DNA of 64,000 nt from assembly GCA_003508835.1 (NCBI GenBank), contig PUFA01000708.1:1-64000 (forward strand). Direction: 5' to 3'. This DNA comes from Eonycteris spelaea (Eukaryota > Chordata > Mammalia > Chiroptera > Pteropodidae). Below, piece by piece: positions 48,243 through 60,470 of the stretch (position 1 is its first letter; the number at the start of each line of letters is the position of its first letter). The notes beneath the pieces are model-generated. The model saw only the letters and a list, made by a program, of their open reading frames with translations. It searched no databases and was not told the DNA's origin. The position numbers and the translations under genes are program-made.

Positions 48243-48392
48243 ACAAAAAATGGTTATTACCGAGGACTCCTTGCCCAGCCTAGAAGCCATCTTGAACTAT
48301 TCGATTTTCAACAAAGAAAACGACCTGCTGTCCCAGTTTGATGCCATCCCAGGCAAAAAAGGCACTCGTGTTCTCATTTGGAACATCCGCAG
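48243..48392 (+). CDS. MORC4: MORC4 exon 5 (acceptor missing, probable 1-bp deletion)
   Basis: It encodes VITEDSLPSLEAILNYSIF then NKENDLLSQFDAIPGKKGTR and VLIWNIRR, very close to human. The donor CGCAG|GTATAG is acceptable. The sequence before the homology is 'atttggttttacaaaaaatg', with no AG where the acceptor should be. The A-run also appears one base short for the expected phase. The start coordinate is where homology begins, not a usable splice site. Confidence 0.85.
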
Positions 48393-50855
48393 GTATAGTA
48401 TTCTAAGGGCGATACAGTCTAATAAGCAAAAATAATATGATGGAGCGCATTATAATAAATCTCTAGAGAGGCAGAGTAGATAAATTTTGCTATATATTCA
48501 TATCTCATTGCATACTTTACCTTAACTTTCTTAGCTCTGTTTGAGGTAGTGGTTCTTATTAGTAAAATGTAGAGCTTGATAAGGTAGAGACGTGTATCCT
48601 GAGCTGCTTATTGTCACAGATAATCAATGTAGTTCATTGTTATTCTAAAATCTTCAGAATCCATTATAAATATCTATATTATATCCATAAACACTGTTTT
48701 GATGTAGGTAAGTGATAGTTTAACCTTTTTAACAATGAAACTTAAGTATACAAAGTGACATTAGTTAGGGTAACAAAGCATAACACGATCTTTAAAAATA
48801 ATGATGTTGGTATTATTAGTGCTTTAAGTATCTGGATTAGAAGTAGAAAAATCTTTGAAGCACATAAGCTATAATGAGGCTGGTTTCAGGTAATGTGTTG
48901 AGAGCTAACAATCTAGAAGTACTCTAGGCTACATCATATGTTTAATCACGTCAAGTGGAATACATTTGTGACCACTAAACTTAAAAGTCTTTCGTAGAAA
49001 ATAGAGATGTTACTGGTATCAGATATATTCATTCTTTTTCTCCTTGAGTCAAGAATTTCACCTCATTTTTTAGCTGGGTTAAACTTATATAAAAACCATG
49101 CTGGTTTGTATAGAAAGTACTTTCAACTAAAAAAAAAAAATTAAGGAGGTTTTTTACACATTGCTCATTTAGATCTTCCTTTGTCCTACTGAGAAAACCT
49201 CAAATAATATAAAGGATCATTTTTCTAAGGTATTTCCAGTGATTTAAACAGATTAAATACTGTTTTCTTCATACATTGTTTCTCAGTTATATGGTACTGG
49301 GTGTTATATAAATAAAGGGTTCTGTGGTCAACTAACTTTGGGAAAATCTGGCTTAAACCAAGTTTACCATATAGGACTTCTCAGAGGCTTTAATATGCAA
49401 ATGTTGCTACATTATGCATTGAAAATATTTAATAGAGCAATATGGTATACAGTATTTTCAAGTTTTAAAAAATGTTTCTCCAGATCTCTTTTCTTTGGAT
49501 GGTGAGTGGTGAGGGGCAAGGAGGACAAGGAACCTCCTCAGAGTATATGTTAGAGTAGGTAGCAACAATCAGGAGTATCCTAGAAAATCCAGAAAATTGT
49601 AGTGACATGGACTTTATACAAGCTACATACCATAATGGCTATGGTCTAACCCTGAAGAAGGAGGTGCATTTTCACCACAGCAGTTCTGAGCTTGCAGAGC
49701 CTGAAGTATGGTTGGAGGTATCGCTAGACCTTTGAGGTGGTTCTGAGAGCCTGGAATTACTTCTCAATTTTATTTGCTCATGCAACCAACCTGTCTTCTC
49801 TTTCTTTCCTTCCTTCTTTCCTTCCTTCTTCCCTTCCCTTCCTCCTTCCCTCTTCCTCTTTCCTCCTTCCCTTTCCCCTTTCCTCCTTCCTCTCTTCCTT
49901 CTTCTCACCCTTCCTCCTTTCTTTTTCCTTCCCTTCCTCCTTCCTTCTCTCCTCTTTTTCTCTCTCCTCTTTCTTCCCTTCTCTTCCCTTCCCTTTCTTC
50001 TTTTTTCTCTATTTCTCTCTCTCTCTCCTCCCTGCCTCCTGCCCTCATTTAAGAGTATTTTGGGGGACTAATGTTCCACAGAACAAATTTGAGAAACTAT
50101 TCCGATATATATGTTTTCTCCATAACCTATTTTTTTTTTTTTTAGTTTTTTTCTAGGAACAAAGGTGTGTCTTGGCTTTTTCTCCTGACAGTTGTTAGTG
50201 AAATAGTCCAGGGTCTTGGAAATGGACCAAAGTTAAGTGGCCCAAAAGGACTATGAGAAGAAGAAAGGTCTTTATGAAAGGAACATTGAATTACTATTAT
50301 ATTTTAATGATAATTCCATGATATATTCTTAGCAGGACTGGCAAGATATATGCTGTTTCCTATAACCCTTTTTTTATCCTTCTAAGAAATAGGATTAGAT
50401 CTGGGGGAATCTCAATATCTCATTAGCCCTTATACTATTGCTAAAGTTAGAAGTAGCTTTTGATTTGCCTATTTATTGTTAGGGAAAATTATGTTAAATG
50501 CCCTACCCAACGATACCCCAAAAGTTGAGATCTATTATAAGTTCCTTTTTCGAGGATAGCTGACATCCACTTGATTTATTAGATCACATACATACTGCCT
50601 TCCTTTTTTTCCCTGTCTTTCTGTACTCAGCATTACCACCTATGAGACATAGTAGATTTGTTTAGTCTGGAAATACAGTAAATATCGTGTTATCTTCAAA
50701 CCAAGTAATTTGCAGTTCCTAAGTACTGGTAGTGAGGGAAAGAAATAGATATCTGAGTTTTGGGTTCATATCGTTTCTTTTCACTTGGGTTCCTAGTGCA
50801 TTTTTGTCCTTTGGAACCAGTTTTTGTTAGATTGGTACTTGTCTCTTTTACCCAG
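48393..50855 (+). other. MORC4: MORC4 intron 5
   Basis: About 2.5 kb, apparently mostly unique AT-rich sequence apart from a long polypyrimidine tract. Confidence 0.75.
49792..50048. repeat. Polypyrimidine (CCTT/CT)n tract
   Basis: About 257 bp of almost uninterrupted C and T on the + strand in irregular TTCC, CCTT and CTCT units. The only purines are rare single ones. Such tracts can form triplex (H-DNA). The long open frame over it (phenylalanine/serine/leucine-rich) is an artefact. Confidence 0.95.
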
Positions 50856-50988
50856 AAATAAAGATGGAAAGTCTGAGTTGGACTTTGATACAGATCAGTA
50901 TGACATCCTGGTATCAGACTTTGGCACAGAAGAAAAAGAGACTGCTGGTGTTACCACTGAGCTGCCAGAAACAGAGTATTCTTTACGG
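50856..50988 (+). CDS. MORC4: MORC4 exon 6
   Basis: Acceptor 'gtctcttttacccag', donor TTACGG|GTGAGT. It encodes (R)NKDGKSELDFDTDQYDILV followed by SDFGTEEKETAGVTTELPET and EYSLR. It is in frame throughout and differs from human at only a few residues. Phases match exons 5 and 7. Confidence 0.95.
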
Positions 50989-51278
50989 GTGAGTAAGAGT
51001 GGTTTTTCTTCAACAATGAGAGGTAAGATTTCCTATAACATGAAAATCTACAGAACAGGATCTCCCTTTAGTTATAGAGAGATGACAGCTTTTTAGCCCT
51101 GTGTTAGGATTCCTTTTCACTCTCTCCGCCGAAGCAGTTTAGTGAATGTCGTATAACAAGATATAGAAACTGAGCTAAATCTTTGCCCAAAATAGTCCTC
51201 AGCTGCTAGCTGTGTTTTATGGGAATGTCAGTAGAATTGGCAATATCATATATTAACTTTCCTTTCACTGTTCCATAG

Positions 51279-51407
51279 GCATTTTGTGGTATTCTGTACA
51301 TGAAGCCACGAATGAAAATTTTTCTGCGTCAAAAGAAGGTGACTACCCAGCTGATTGCCAAGAGCCTGGCCAATGTAGGATATGATATATATAAACCCAC
51401 ATTCACA
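51279..51407 (+). CDS. MORC4: MORC4 exon 7
   Basis: Acceptor 'cactgttccatag', donor ACA|GTATCC (weak). 43 codons in frame: AFCGILYMKPRMKIFLRQKK, then VTTQLIAKSLANVGYDIYKP, then TFT. This is the start of the S5-like region after the ATPase; the conserved lysine-rich stretch (RQKKV) is present. Confidence 0.95.
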
Positions 51408-51559
51408 GTATCCTTACAACTATGTGAAGTTTACCTCTTTGTTTCAGGATTAGATTTCAAAGCTGGCACAGAAAAAAAAAACCTTTCCTTTTCCAATTCA
51501 AGAGTATGTGTTATAGTACAAATCCTATTACAGTGTACTCTGAGGAGGTATTTATTAAA

Positions 51560-51742
51560 TATCAATCTTTGTACCAGTTTTATTGGAAATCACCTAGAAA
51601 TTATGAAAATAATACAGAATTTTGAGACTTTGAAGATTCTGGTTCAGTAGATTCTGAAATCTTTTCAACAAGAAACGTTTATTTTTAAATTCTCAGCTGA
51701 TTCTCATGAGTAGCCAAATTTGAGAATCTCTGCTTTAAGGCG
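51560..51742. mobile_element. MER5-like hAT element
   Basis: 'ttattggaaatcacctagaa', 'tctggttcagtagattctga' and 'gccaaatttgagaatctctg' follow the MER5-type order and end in its terminal inverted repeat. Confidence 0.7.
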
Positions 51743-53539
51743 CACACCGTTTGGTTTGTATTAGAATTTTGTTATATATTACATTGATTAAAGTAAGCAA
51801 AATGTTTACTTGAATGTTTTGATCTTTTGGATACAGTAGGATTTTTGTCATGACAAGTCCAGACTCATGTTGATGGATGTTAGGAGAGTGGAAATTAGAG
51901 GTTGAGAATGGATTTCCTGGTACTTCTCATAATGGCAGCCATTCAGAGAAATTACTCACTTTCACTTCTACCCCCACTATTGCGCTGAGAATGAATTTCA
52001 GACATTCGGGAAAACCTTAAGATTAGGGAAATTAGGGTCATCTATGTTGATGGCTTTTCGAGGAAAAAAAAAAAAGACAAAGGTTGAGAACTCGTAAGCA
52101 GTTATGAAGAATTGCTATTTCCTAGTAACTAAGCACAGCTCTTGGACTAAGAAACACACTCCTGTTTACTTTATCAAACACATTATTTATCTTGCTTTGT
52201 GTTTATTCCCCTGACAATAATTAGGAATCATTATTCTCTTTTAAAAAGCTGTGTTATTGTTACTCATAAGCAGATTGATTTTCTCCTTTTGAGGAACAAT
52301 ACCTTGTCTACTAAGAGAAGTTTTTTAAGCTGTAGACAAACCTAACTTAACAAAGCTAGTGATGTTAGCATCTGTTGGTAAATTAGTTATATCACTGTAT
52401 GTAGGCTAAGATCTTAGTGCCGTAGTTTCCCAACTACTTGTTCAGAATATTTACCACGTTTCTGTCACCAGCTTCTTTCTTTTATGGGTTTCTATCAAGG
52501 CAACTCCTAAGCATGCATTCTTTATATACCTTAACTCTTTAACTCTCACTTCTTACTAAACTAGTTACCTTCTCTAATAGAATTTGGGTGAAACACATTC
52601 ACTACATGCAAGAGTGAAATGAAACTTCTACTAAAATTTACCCCAAGATCACTGAGGGACAAGATCACTGATGCTGATTCATTTATTCCTCAGTTATCAA
52701 AGGCCTCTTCCTCCTCTTGCCCTCTCTCCTTATACTAATTTGGGGAACCTCCTACCTCCTATTATAAGGTCCTCTCACCCTATAATTTAGAATTTTAAAA
52801 GCATACAATAGAAAGAATTTGACAACATTTATCTTTAAAATGTTAATTTTATAGTATAGAGTTTTAGTTTGTTTATTTGGGGGGAGTTTGTGCTGTTTAG
52901 TTTTGCATTGGAATAGGGTCTGTCTTCAGGTTTGATTTGAGCTTCTGGAGCCCAGAATATTATATGTTCTGAGCCAAACATTTCTGTGTTATGTACCCAC
53001 TCATATTATGACTTTATATCATGCCTGACCCATTTGTCACATGGATATCATTTTTTGAATGTGTAACAAAAATAAATTTTTAACTCATTTGGACATGAAG
53101 ATTTCTTAGTAATTGTTTGAATGAAAATCTCAGTTTCCCTATCTCCCCTTTATCTTTCTTACACTCTGACCTTGGTTTATAAATCAGATAAGACTAGTTA
53201 ATGACTCATCATTGTTCTTGTTTAATGTATAATAATTAGTTCTCTTTATTTCATCTACCCAAGCTTGTTAACTTCTTTCCATGAAATATATTACAACAGG
53301 ACTATTCATCTGCATTTTACCTTTAAAAGTGATTTGGTTCTTTGTGTTTTTACTTTCATGTTTTTGAATGATTAGCAGGAATTATTTTATTGCTCATACT
53401 TGTGTAGGTTTGTGTTCTACCATTTACAACTCTTTATCAGAATCTGAGAGACCTAGCAGTAAACTGAGCAACTAGCAAGGTTAAGACATGTTTCATGATT
53501 ATGAATTTTTAAATCGCTGATGGCATTTCAGTATATTTT

Positions 53540-53945
53540 CTCAGTCTTCTATGTATATGTTTATATATACACATTTTTCGATATTGCATGTTGATACATT
53601 CTGAACTGTTCCCAAGTGTTTTTCAAGGACATAGTTTTAAAACTGCATAATAGACCATGTGGCTATACCAACATTTATTTAATCATCCCTTAATGTCAAA
53701 TATTTAAATTATTTATATTGTTCTGCATTGTAACTAATTGGTAAATCTCTGTAACTCATAAACCTTTATGGGCTTCCCTGACTGTTTCTCTAGGATAAAA
53801 TCCTAGAAAAAGAACTACTTGGTCAAAGGTTAAGAACATTTTTAAAGCTATTACTACAGATTTTTAAAACGCCTTCTAGAAAGGTTGTACCAATTTATAT
53901 CCAATGGTGTTTGATGTTCTTTGCTATAAGAGAGTGCAACATTTT
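53540..53945 (-). mobile_element. L1 3' region fragment (antisense)
   Basis: 'gcataatagaccatgtggct', 'atcctagaaaaagaactact' and 'gaaaggttgtaccaatttat' are antisense L1 ORF2-end words. The fragment ends about 50 bp before exon 8. Confidence 0.75.
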
Positions 53946-53993
53946 GTCTGCTAAAGCACCTGGTGTTTGTTTCCTTAATGATTTTCTTCTCAG

Positions 53994-54113
53994 AATAAGC
54001 AAGCGAAAATAACTTTCGGGTTCTCTTGCAAGAATAATAACCAATTTGGAGTAATGATGTATCATAATAACCGACTCATAAGGTCCTTCAAGAAGGTGGG
54101 ATGCCAGGTGAAG
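53994..54113 (+). CDS. MORC4: MORC4 exon 8
   Basis: Acceptor 'gattttcttctcag', donor GTGAAG|GTGAGT. 40 codons in frame: NKQAKITFGFSCKNNNQFGV, then MMYHNNRLIRSFKKVGCQVK. Human differs at about six positions, mostly conservative. Confidence 0.95.
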
Positions 54114-55509
54114 GTGAGTGGTTAATGTTTCTTTGTCATAGGAAACTGAAAAGAGTAGGAAGAGGATTTAAAATGTCCAAAGGGGATAAGTCATTAATGG
54201 CTTTTACTCCCATCAATGGTTGTTAAATCTGATCCTGGAATTCTGTGTTCCCAGTGAGCCATTTTGTGTTGAAAACCTCTACTTCTCATTCTTAATAAAT
54301 ATTAATTAACCCAAGAACTTTACAGAATACATCCTCTAGTTAGCTGTTAATAAGAGGTAGGATTAGAACACTAGCAACTCTGCCATATGTTCTATGTGTG
54401 CCATGAAGGTAGCTATTTATATTTTCTTGGGGAGACAATAAGGCAGAGTTGAAGATACATCAAATTTAGTGGTTGATGACCTGGATTTGAGTCCCAGCTT
54501 TTCCACTTAGAACCTGTGCAACCTTGGCTAAATTGTTTAATTTCTCAGAGGCTCATTTTCCTTATCTGTAAAATGGAAACAACAATAATTATACCCGCTC
54601 CACCTACCTTACAACTTACAAAGTTGAGAGATTTAGATGGGATGAATTATGTGAAAATACTTTTAAAAGTGAGCTATACAAATATTACCATCATCTTCAA
54701 TGTTTTAATGACATTTTAAAGTAGAAATATCCATAAGTATCCCATTCATTCCGATTTTACAGAAAAGGTTGCTAAAGCACAAAGAATGATAAACTGGTTT
54801 ACATTACACAGTAGGACAAAGTTATATAAGACCCAGAATAGCTAGTCTTCAGCCTATGTTGATCTTCCTGTTATATCATCTTTACACAACTCATGTTTGT
54901 GAGCCAGCCTAATTACACCTTGACTCAGTTCCTTCCATTAAAGAATAAAAAAAGATTTTAAATACAAAAATCTTTTGTATCAATTTGTAATAAATAACCA
55001 CTGTAAGTCTGACTCAACTTGTAGTTATTTGACAGCCTACATATATAAAAAAATGTTTATTTTAATAGAGTGTAATGATTACGTAGCATCCTTAAATTAT
55101 TTTCAGATGATGTTTGGTTTCAGTTCCCTAGAACAGTAGTATATAACCTTGATTTTTTATCAGTGTCATTTTTTTTATTCAAACGAAATCTTATGGCAGT
55201 CCCAGAACATAAAACAGATGAAAGTGGATGTAGCGTGGGTAGTTGAGAAGGCTATTAATCCTTCATAAACCCTAGGGAAGCTGTGGATTATAGTTTGAAA
55301 ATCTCTGCCCTAGAGTTTGCCAGAGGTTCCAGTTCACTGTAATAGTTGCAGTCTACCGAAGTACATTCTGAGTGTTTCTCTAGATCTCATTGGCCTTTCC
55401 TTGCCCATGAATGTTATGTAACCTCTTTATTATTGTTTGGAACCAAAAGGAAGTACCTCCAGGCAGTCAACAGTAATGTAAGTGTTGAAATTAATATTTT
55501 TCTTCTAAG
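54114..55509 (+). other. MORC4: MORC4 intron 8
   Basis: About 1.4 kb. A MIR is listed separately. About 55,130-55,320 looks like another short old element ('ttatagtttgaaaatctctg' at its end), perhaps hAT-derived. Confidence 0.65.
54440..54722 (+). repeat. MIR SINE
   Basis: 'acctggatttgagtcccagc', 'ttttccacttagaacctgtg', 'caaccttggctaaattgttt' and 'ccttatctgtaaaatggaaa' are in forward MIR order. Confidence 0.9.
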
Positions 55510-55610
55510 TCACCTCATGGAGAAGGTGTGGGAGTAATCGGAGTCATTGAGTGCAATTTCTTAAAACCTGCCTACAACAAACAAGACTTTGAGTACACCA
55601 AGGAGTACCG
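55510..55610 (+). CDS. MORC4: MORC4 exon 9
   Basis: Using the AG at 55508-55509 ('tttttcttctaag'), the exon encodes [20 protein letters not shown] then [13 protein letters not shown] plus two bases of an Arg codon, with a strong donor (CCG|GTGAGT). The human protein has PTRGEG here, so this acceptor adds one residue (Ser), probably because the ancestral CAG three bases further on is now TCA. The frame is open. Confidence 0.92.
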
Positions 55611-58029
55611 GTGAGTCACTCCCAACCTGATGTGTTTCTGATAGTTTGTTCAGATATGATTCTATTCTCTGAAACCACTAAAAATGTCTCTAAAAAAACC
55701 AGGCAGATAAATTAACTGAGAATTCCTTCAAATCTATTTTCTAAGATTAGAGATAAAATGATTTTATTTTTGAATTAAAGCTTACTGATACATGATATAT
55801 GGAATCCCAGTGGAGATAAACCTGACCTTTAAAAATTATTGAAAGGGCATAGGAGTCATTTAGTAACATACTTCTGGTGAAACAAAGAGCCTTAGAATTA
55901 TCATAATGAAGAGATGAGTGGACCTGAAGTTATTGAATATGTCTTGGGGAAAAGAACCAACAGTTTGAAGTTTGTTCTAAAAGATTTTCTCGAAGCCATT
56001 GAACATATTGAGAGGAAACTACTGGAGGAGCAGGAAAGACCTGTGTTTTCATGGACACATCTAGATTTAATAGGTAAGACAAATAGGTAAGAATCAGAAA
56101 GGAACTGGGCATCAAGGCCAAACTAGCAAGGATATTTTTTAGAAGGCCAAGAAAGGAGATATTAAAGTCAGGGTGTAATAGTTTGTTTTAAAACTTTGGA
56201 AGAGGAATGTGCCAGGTACTAGGGACATATGAATGAAAGGAGAATCCTTCATGCCTAGGAGAATATGGGATGAGATATATGCAAATAAAAAAAGTTAAAT
56301 ACCTATAAAATGATTGTTTTAATGGAAGAGATATACAAAATGGGAAGAAACTTTAATTATGCCTAAAAGAGTTGAGGAAGGCTTCACAAAGCAGATCATT
56401 TTTGAGCTCAAACTTAAGGGGAAAATTGGAGTTTGCTGGATGGACAAATAGGGGAAGGACATTCTATGCGGAGGGAAGTATATGCAAGGACATTAAAGGG
56501 CAAGAGGTGTTCTTAGAGTATGGAGAAAGAAGGCAGAACATTTTGTGTCATTTTCTTGAAAGTCTCAGTAGAAATATTCTTAGAGTGTGGGAAAAGTAAT
56601 TCCTCAAATTTCCTTTTTGTGTGTGTCCAAAACTATAACAAAATTAGTTAAATGTTGTACCTTAATTTATCTGGAACCATAATGATTTTAGGTTTAGTGC
56701 TTGACAGAGAGACAACTGTTTAGATGGCAACCCCAAATTAATTCCAGGATAATTGCTTCTGGGGCACTACAGCTACTCAATGGTTATGGTAACTACACAC
56801 CCTCAGTTTTAAGTATAATGGTCTTTTAACTATGAGTCTGGCCCATAGTGGAGATCTTTGATTAGGACTTGACTCTTAAGATTCAAAGTTTATATATGTG
56901 ACATAGTTTGATAAAAGTCTCAGAGTCAAGGCATGCTGTTTCTCTTGAGTAAAAGGAATAGTGACTTTCTGGTGATTAAGCTAAGAGTTAAGATTTGTGA
57001 AATTCAAATTTTAGATATTAAAAATTAACATCTTTCTTATACCATCTTTGCCAAACCTTCATCTGCCTTTTAAATTTTAGAGGTATTGGACCCTTGGTTT
57101 GTAATGTTTAGGTTCAATATGATGAGTTTGAAGTGATTGTGGGGGATCCAGATGTATTTCATCGCAGGTAGGTTTATTCAGTTTGACATGCAGGATTTCC
57201 GGCTTAGGTAGCTTAATATCTGCTACACATTTTATTAAAAACAAACAAACAAAAAAACGAGTATACTATCCCACATATAGAGTCTTTTGAGAATAAAAAT
57301 TTGTATAACCCTTATCCTAATTCTGGCATCATGTTTTCTTTTTTACTCAATTTTTTAAATATAAAATGAAACTGTTTAGTTCAAAAAATAAGGGAATTTG
57401 AAAGGGGGATTATAGAAGGTTGTCTACTTTCACAAACTCATCTCAAGAGTGTTAAAGATACCATAACTGCAACTGCTGAAAGAGATACCAGCCATCATAC
57501 TGCTGGAATGTCTACAAATGAATCATCTGTAATATCACTTTTAATAGTTGTGGATATCAGATTTCAGTTGCAACTATTAGAGCTCACACTTACAAAATTT
57601 CAGCCTAAGAAACACAACCAGTACATACTAACTGAACATCCCGCTGTTGCAGGCACAGTGGCTAGACTTGGTGGAATTTGCTAAGAAATTCAAGATATGG
57701 TTACTGTCTTTGAGGAGTTTATAATCTGTTTGTAATCATGGATTGCCACGTACATGAAACAATTTAGAGAGTAATAAAATTGCTTTTTGATCAATCAAAA
57801 CTTAAGTGGTGTGATATAGGAAAAATGCCCTGAGAGAACAGATTGAGAAGGTTTTAGGTAGCAGGTATGACTTCAGATTTGCCTTAAAGGATACAGGATT
57901 TAGAAAAGGGAGGAGAGGGACAGCCAGGGTGGAATGAGCTAAGGTAGTGACTGGAACCCAGAATGGTAAGAATATGGGGAGTGAAGTTAGAGAGATGTAC
58001 CTAGAGAGAGGGAAATAAAATCAGATGGA
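55611..58029 (+). other. MORC4: MORC4 intron 9, proximal part
   Basis: It holds pieces of the same old dispersed repeat as 38115-38500 (about 56170-56600, 57100-57175, 57690-57990). I found no further MORC4 exon (next expected residues LTINALAQ) anywhere up to the window end, so intron 9 exceeds 8.3 kb. Confidence 0.65.
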
Positions 58030-58290
58030 TAGAGTAGGGCTGTATCCTAGAGCACAGATTGGCTAACTTCTCTTGTGAAAGATCAGGAGGTATATATTTT
58101 AGGCTTTGTAGACCATGTGGTCTCTGTCACAACTACTCACTCAGTTCTGCCATAGTATGAGAACAACCACAAACAATAAGTAGAGGAATGAGCACATCTG
58201 TATCCAGTACGGTTTTGTTCACAAAAACAGGCAGTGGCTTAGATTTAGCCCACAGGCTATAGTTTGCCTAGCCCTGTCCTAGAGCCACAG
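58030..58290. mobile_element. Non-autonomous hAT-type element
   Basis: 'gagcacagattggctaactt', 'tattttaggctttgtagacc', 'ctctgtcacaactactcact' and 'tttagcccacaggctatagt' match a common mammalian hAT-derived repeat whose ends are complementary ('ggctaac' against 'gtttgcc'-type ends). The subfamily is not named. Confidence 0.65.
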
Positions 58291-58396
58291 TTCCAAGACT
58301 ATGCTGAGCTGAACCCACAGGGGAGCCACAGGATGTTTAAAAATTTTGAACGCAGTGAAGTGATACTTGTCTTCTATTTATAAATAATAGAAATTG

Positions 58397-60470
58397 TTTT
58401 CTATTACTGTCATAACAAATTACTACAAACTTAATGAATTAAGACAACACTAATTTATTATTATAGATTTCTGTAGGTTAGACGTCCAATATAGGTCTCA
58501 TTGGGCTACAATCAAGGTGTTGGCAGGGCTGCATTTCTTTCTGGAGGCTCTAGGGGAGAATCTATTCCCTTGCCTTGTCTAGCTTCTAGAGGCTGCCAGC
58601 ATTCCTTGTCCCATGGCAATTCTTCCTCCATCCTCAAAGCCAACGTGGTAGGTTGAGTCCTGCTCACATAGCATCACTCCAGTGACCTTGCTTCTATCAT
58701 TACATATCGAATTCTGACTCTTCTGCCTCACTCTTCCACTTTTAAGGACCCTAATGATTACATTGGATGATTCAAGATAATCTCTCGATTTTAAGGTCAG
58801 CTGATGAGTAACCTTAAATCCATCTGCAACTTTAATTCCCCCTTGCTATGTAACCTAATATATTCATAAATGTCAGGGATTATGACATAGACGATCTTTG
58901 GAGGACTACTTTTCTACCTATCACAGCATGCCCTCTGCCCCCCTAAGATCCACCTACATCTCACATGCAAAATCCCAGCATCTCCCAAAATCTCGACTGT
59001 TATAGCAACTCAATGTCTAAACTCCCATCTCCATGTCATCAGCTCAAAATTCCAAAATCTCATCATATAAATCGGGTATTCACCAATACTCTGAGTCTGA
59101 TGCATCCTGAGGTAAAATTACTCTCCATCTATAGACATGTCTTTTTTTTTTAATTTTGCTCCCAAAATACAGTTGTGAGGCATAGGATACCAGTTATAGA
59201 TATTCCAGTTCAAATGGGAAGAAAAGTTGAAGGAAAAAGGAGTCACTGGTCCCAAGCAATTTCAAAATCCAGCCAAGCTAATTCCATTAAATTTCAAGGC
59301 CTGAGAATTATCTTCTGGGGCTTGTAGCTCCACATTCTGGATTTAAGGTTCTACCCTTTGGGTTCGTGGCTCCATCCTCAGCATCATCTTTCATTTTTCA
59401 TGAAGGGTAGCATGTATTTGCAGCTAAGTAGTTTCATCGGCCTTTTTCCTGATTAGATATTTTTGGAGGTCTAAAGGCCTTCTTGCATTTTCTACTGTCT
59501 TCATCCCTTTTAGTCTAATCTAGTAGTTTTTGTGCTAGTATACTATCTCAAGAACCTTGTGGATCTCACATATATGTCATGGATATTCACTCCATTAGAT
59601 AAGAGGCTCCTGACAGGTCTTTCCTAGATAATCATATTTCTGTTCTTAGCTTCTGCTGAGATCTGAGTCACATGTTTAATCTTTCCAGAGAGCTTTTGTA
59701 TGTCTGGATACTCTGACTTTTTGATCTTTCTGAGATACTAGCAAAAAGTTGTCCAGTCAGAGGCTTGGCTTTTTCTCTAGAGCATGCTTTCCTGACAGTG
59801 AATTTTAAAATTGTAACATCTTTTATAATCTCGATAGGCTGATAATTTCCAAAATCATTAAGTCCTGGTTCTTTTTTGTTGAACAGTTCTTCCCTCAGTT
59901 TCTGTCATTCCTCTCGCATTTTACATATGCAGCAAGAAGACACCAAGCCACACTTTCAACACATTGCTTGGAAATCTCAGCTAAATGTTTCATCACTTAC
60001 AAGTTCTGCTTTCCACATAACTGTAGGATACAATTCTGCTAAGCTTTCTAACACTATATAACAAGGATCACCTTCCCTCCAGTTTTCCAACAACATGTTC
60101 CTCATTTCCTTCTGAGCCTTTACCAGCCATACCTTTAACATCTATAATTTTACTAACAGATCATTCACAATGATTTTGGTATTCTCTAAGGAAATTTGTG
60201 TTTTCTCTACCATGCTCCTTACTTCCTTCAGAGCCTTCACCAGTGGGGTGTTTAATATTCATATATCTATTAACAGTCTGTTCAAGCACTCTAGGCTATT
60301 TCTGTCATGTGCCTCAAATTCTTCCACCCTCTACCCATTGTCTAATCCTAAAGGACCTTCCACATTCTTAGTTTTTTTGTTATAGCTTTACCCCCACTTC
60401 CGTGCACCAAAATCTGCTGCATTCCTTTTGGTTACTTCATATCTTTGTGAAACTGGGTTTTCAGTGGTTG
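58397..60470 (-). mobile_element. MaLR (ERVL-related) element, LTR plus internal part, reverse
   Basis: 58397-58920 resembles a reverse-complement LTR ('tcataacaaattactacaaa', 'ttctggaggctctaggggag', 'aaggtcagctgatgagtaac'). From about 58,930 the sequence matches the antisense internal region of MaLR elements: 'aattccaaaatctcatcata', 'gtgaggcataggatacca', 'aacaaggatcaccttccctc' and 'cattgtctaatcctaaagga'. MaLR internal regions carry only decayed gag-like sequence. Nothing here is open. The second LTR was not identified. Confidence 0.65.

Larger units (their letters stand above)
51408..53993 (+). other. MORC4: MORC4 intron 7
   Basis: About 2.6 kb. It contains a MER5-like element and an antisense L1 end, listed separately. 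About 51,750-53,530 shows no recognisable feature. Confidence 0.7.
36217..55610 (+). other. MORC4: MORC4 gene, 5' part (exons 1-9), damaged copy
   Basis: MORC4 is a nuclear MORC-family protein with a GHKL (Bergerat) ATPase, an S5-like domain, a CW zinc finger that binds methylated H3K4, and coiled coils. Translated exons match human MORC4 in order, with phases that fit. ATPase motif I is split between exons 2 and 3, motif II (DDGCGM) is in exon 3, and motif III (GNGFKSG) is in exon 4. The zinc finger and C-terminal half should follow outside the window. Lesions are concentrated in exons 1, 3, 4 and 5: several 1-bp indels, a GC in place of the exon 4 GT donor, and no AG at exon 5. Exons 2 and 6-9 are intact. 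The gene identity is certain; whether it is functional is doubtful. Confidence 0.93.

Noticed and set aside
49672..50156. Frames of 78-139 codons around the polypyrimidine tract
   Set aside because: Low-complexity artefacts of (CCTT)n and its complement.
57112..57167. Exon-like block with AG before and a strong GTAGGT after, open as VQYDEFEVIVGDPDVFHR
   Set aside because: Joined to MORC4 exon 9 it meets a stop after eight codons. The text 'gagtttgaagtgattgtggg' with 'gatccagatgta' looks like part of a common old dispersed repeat present nearby.
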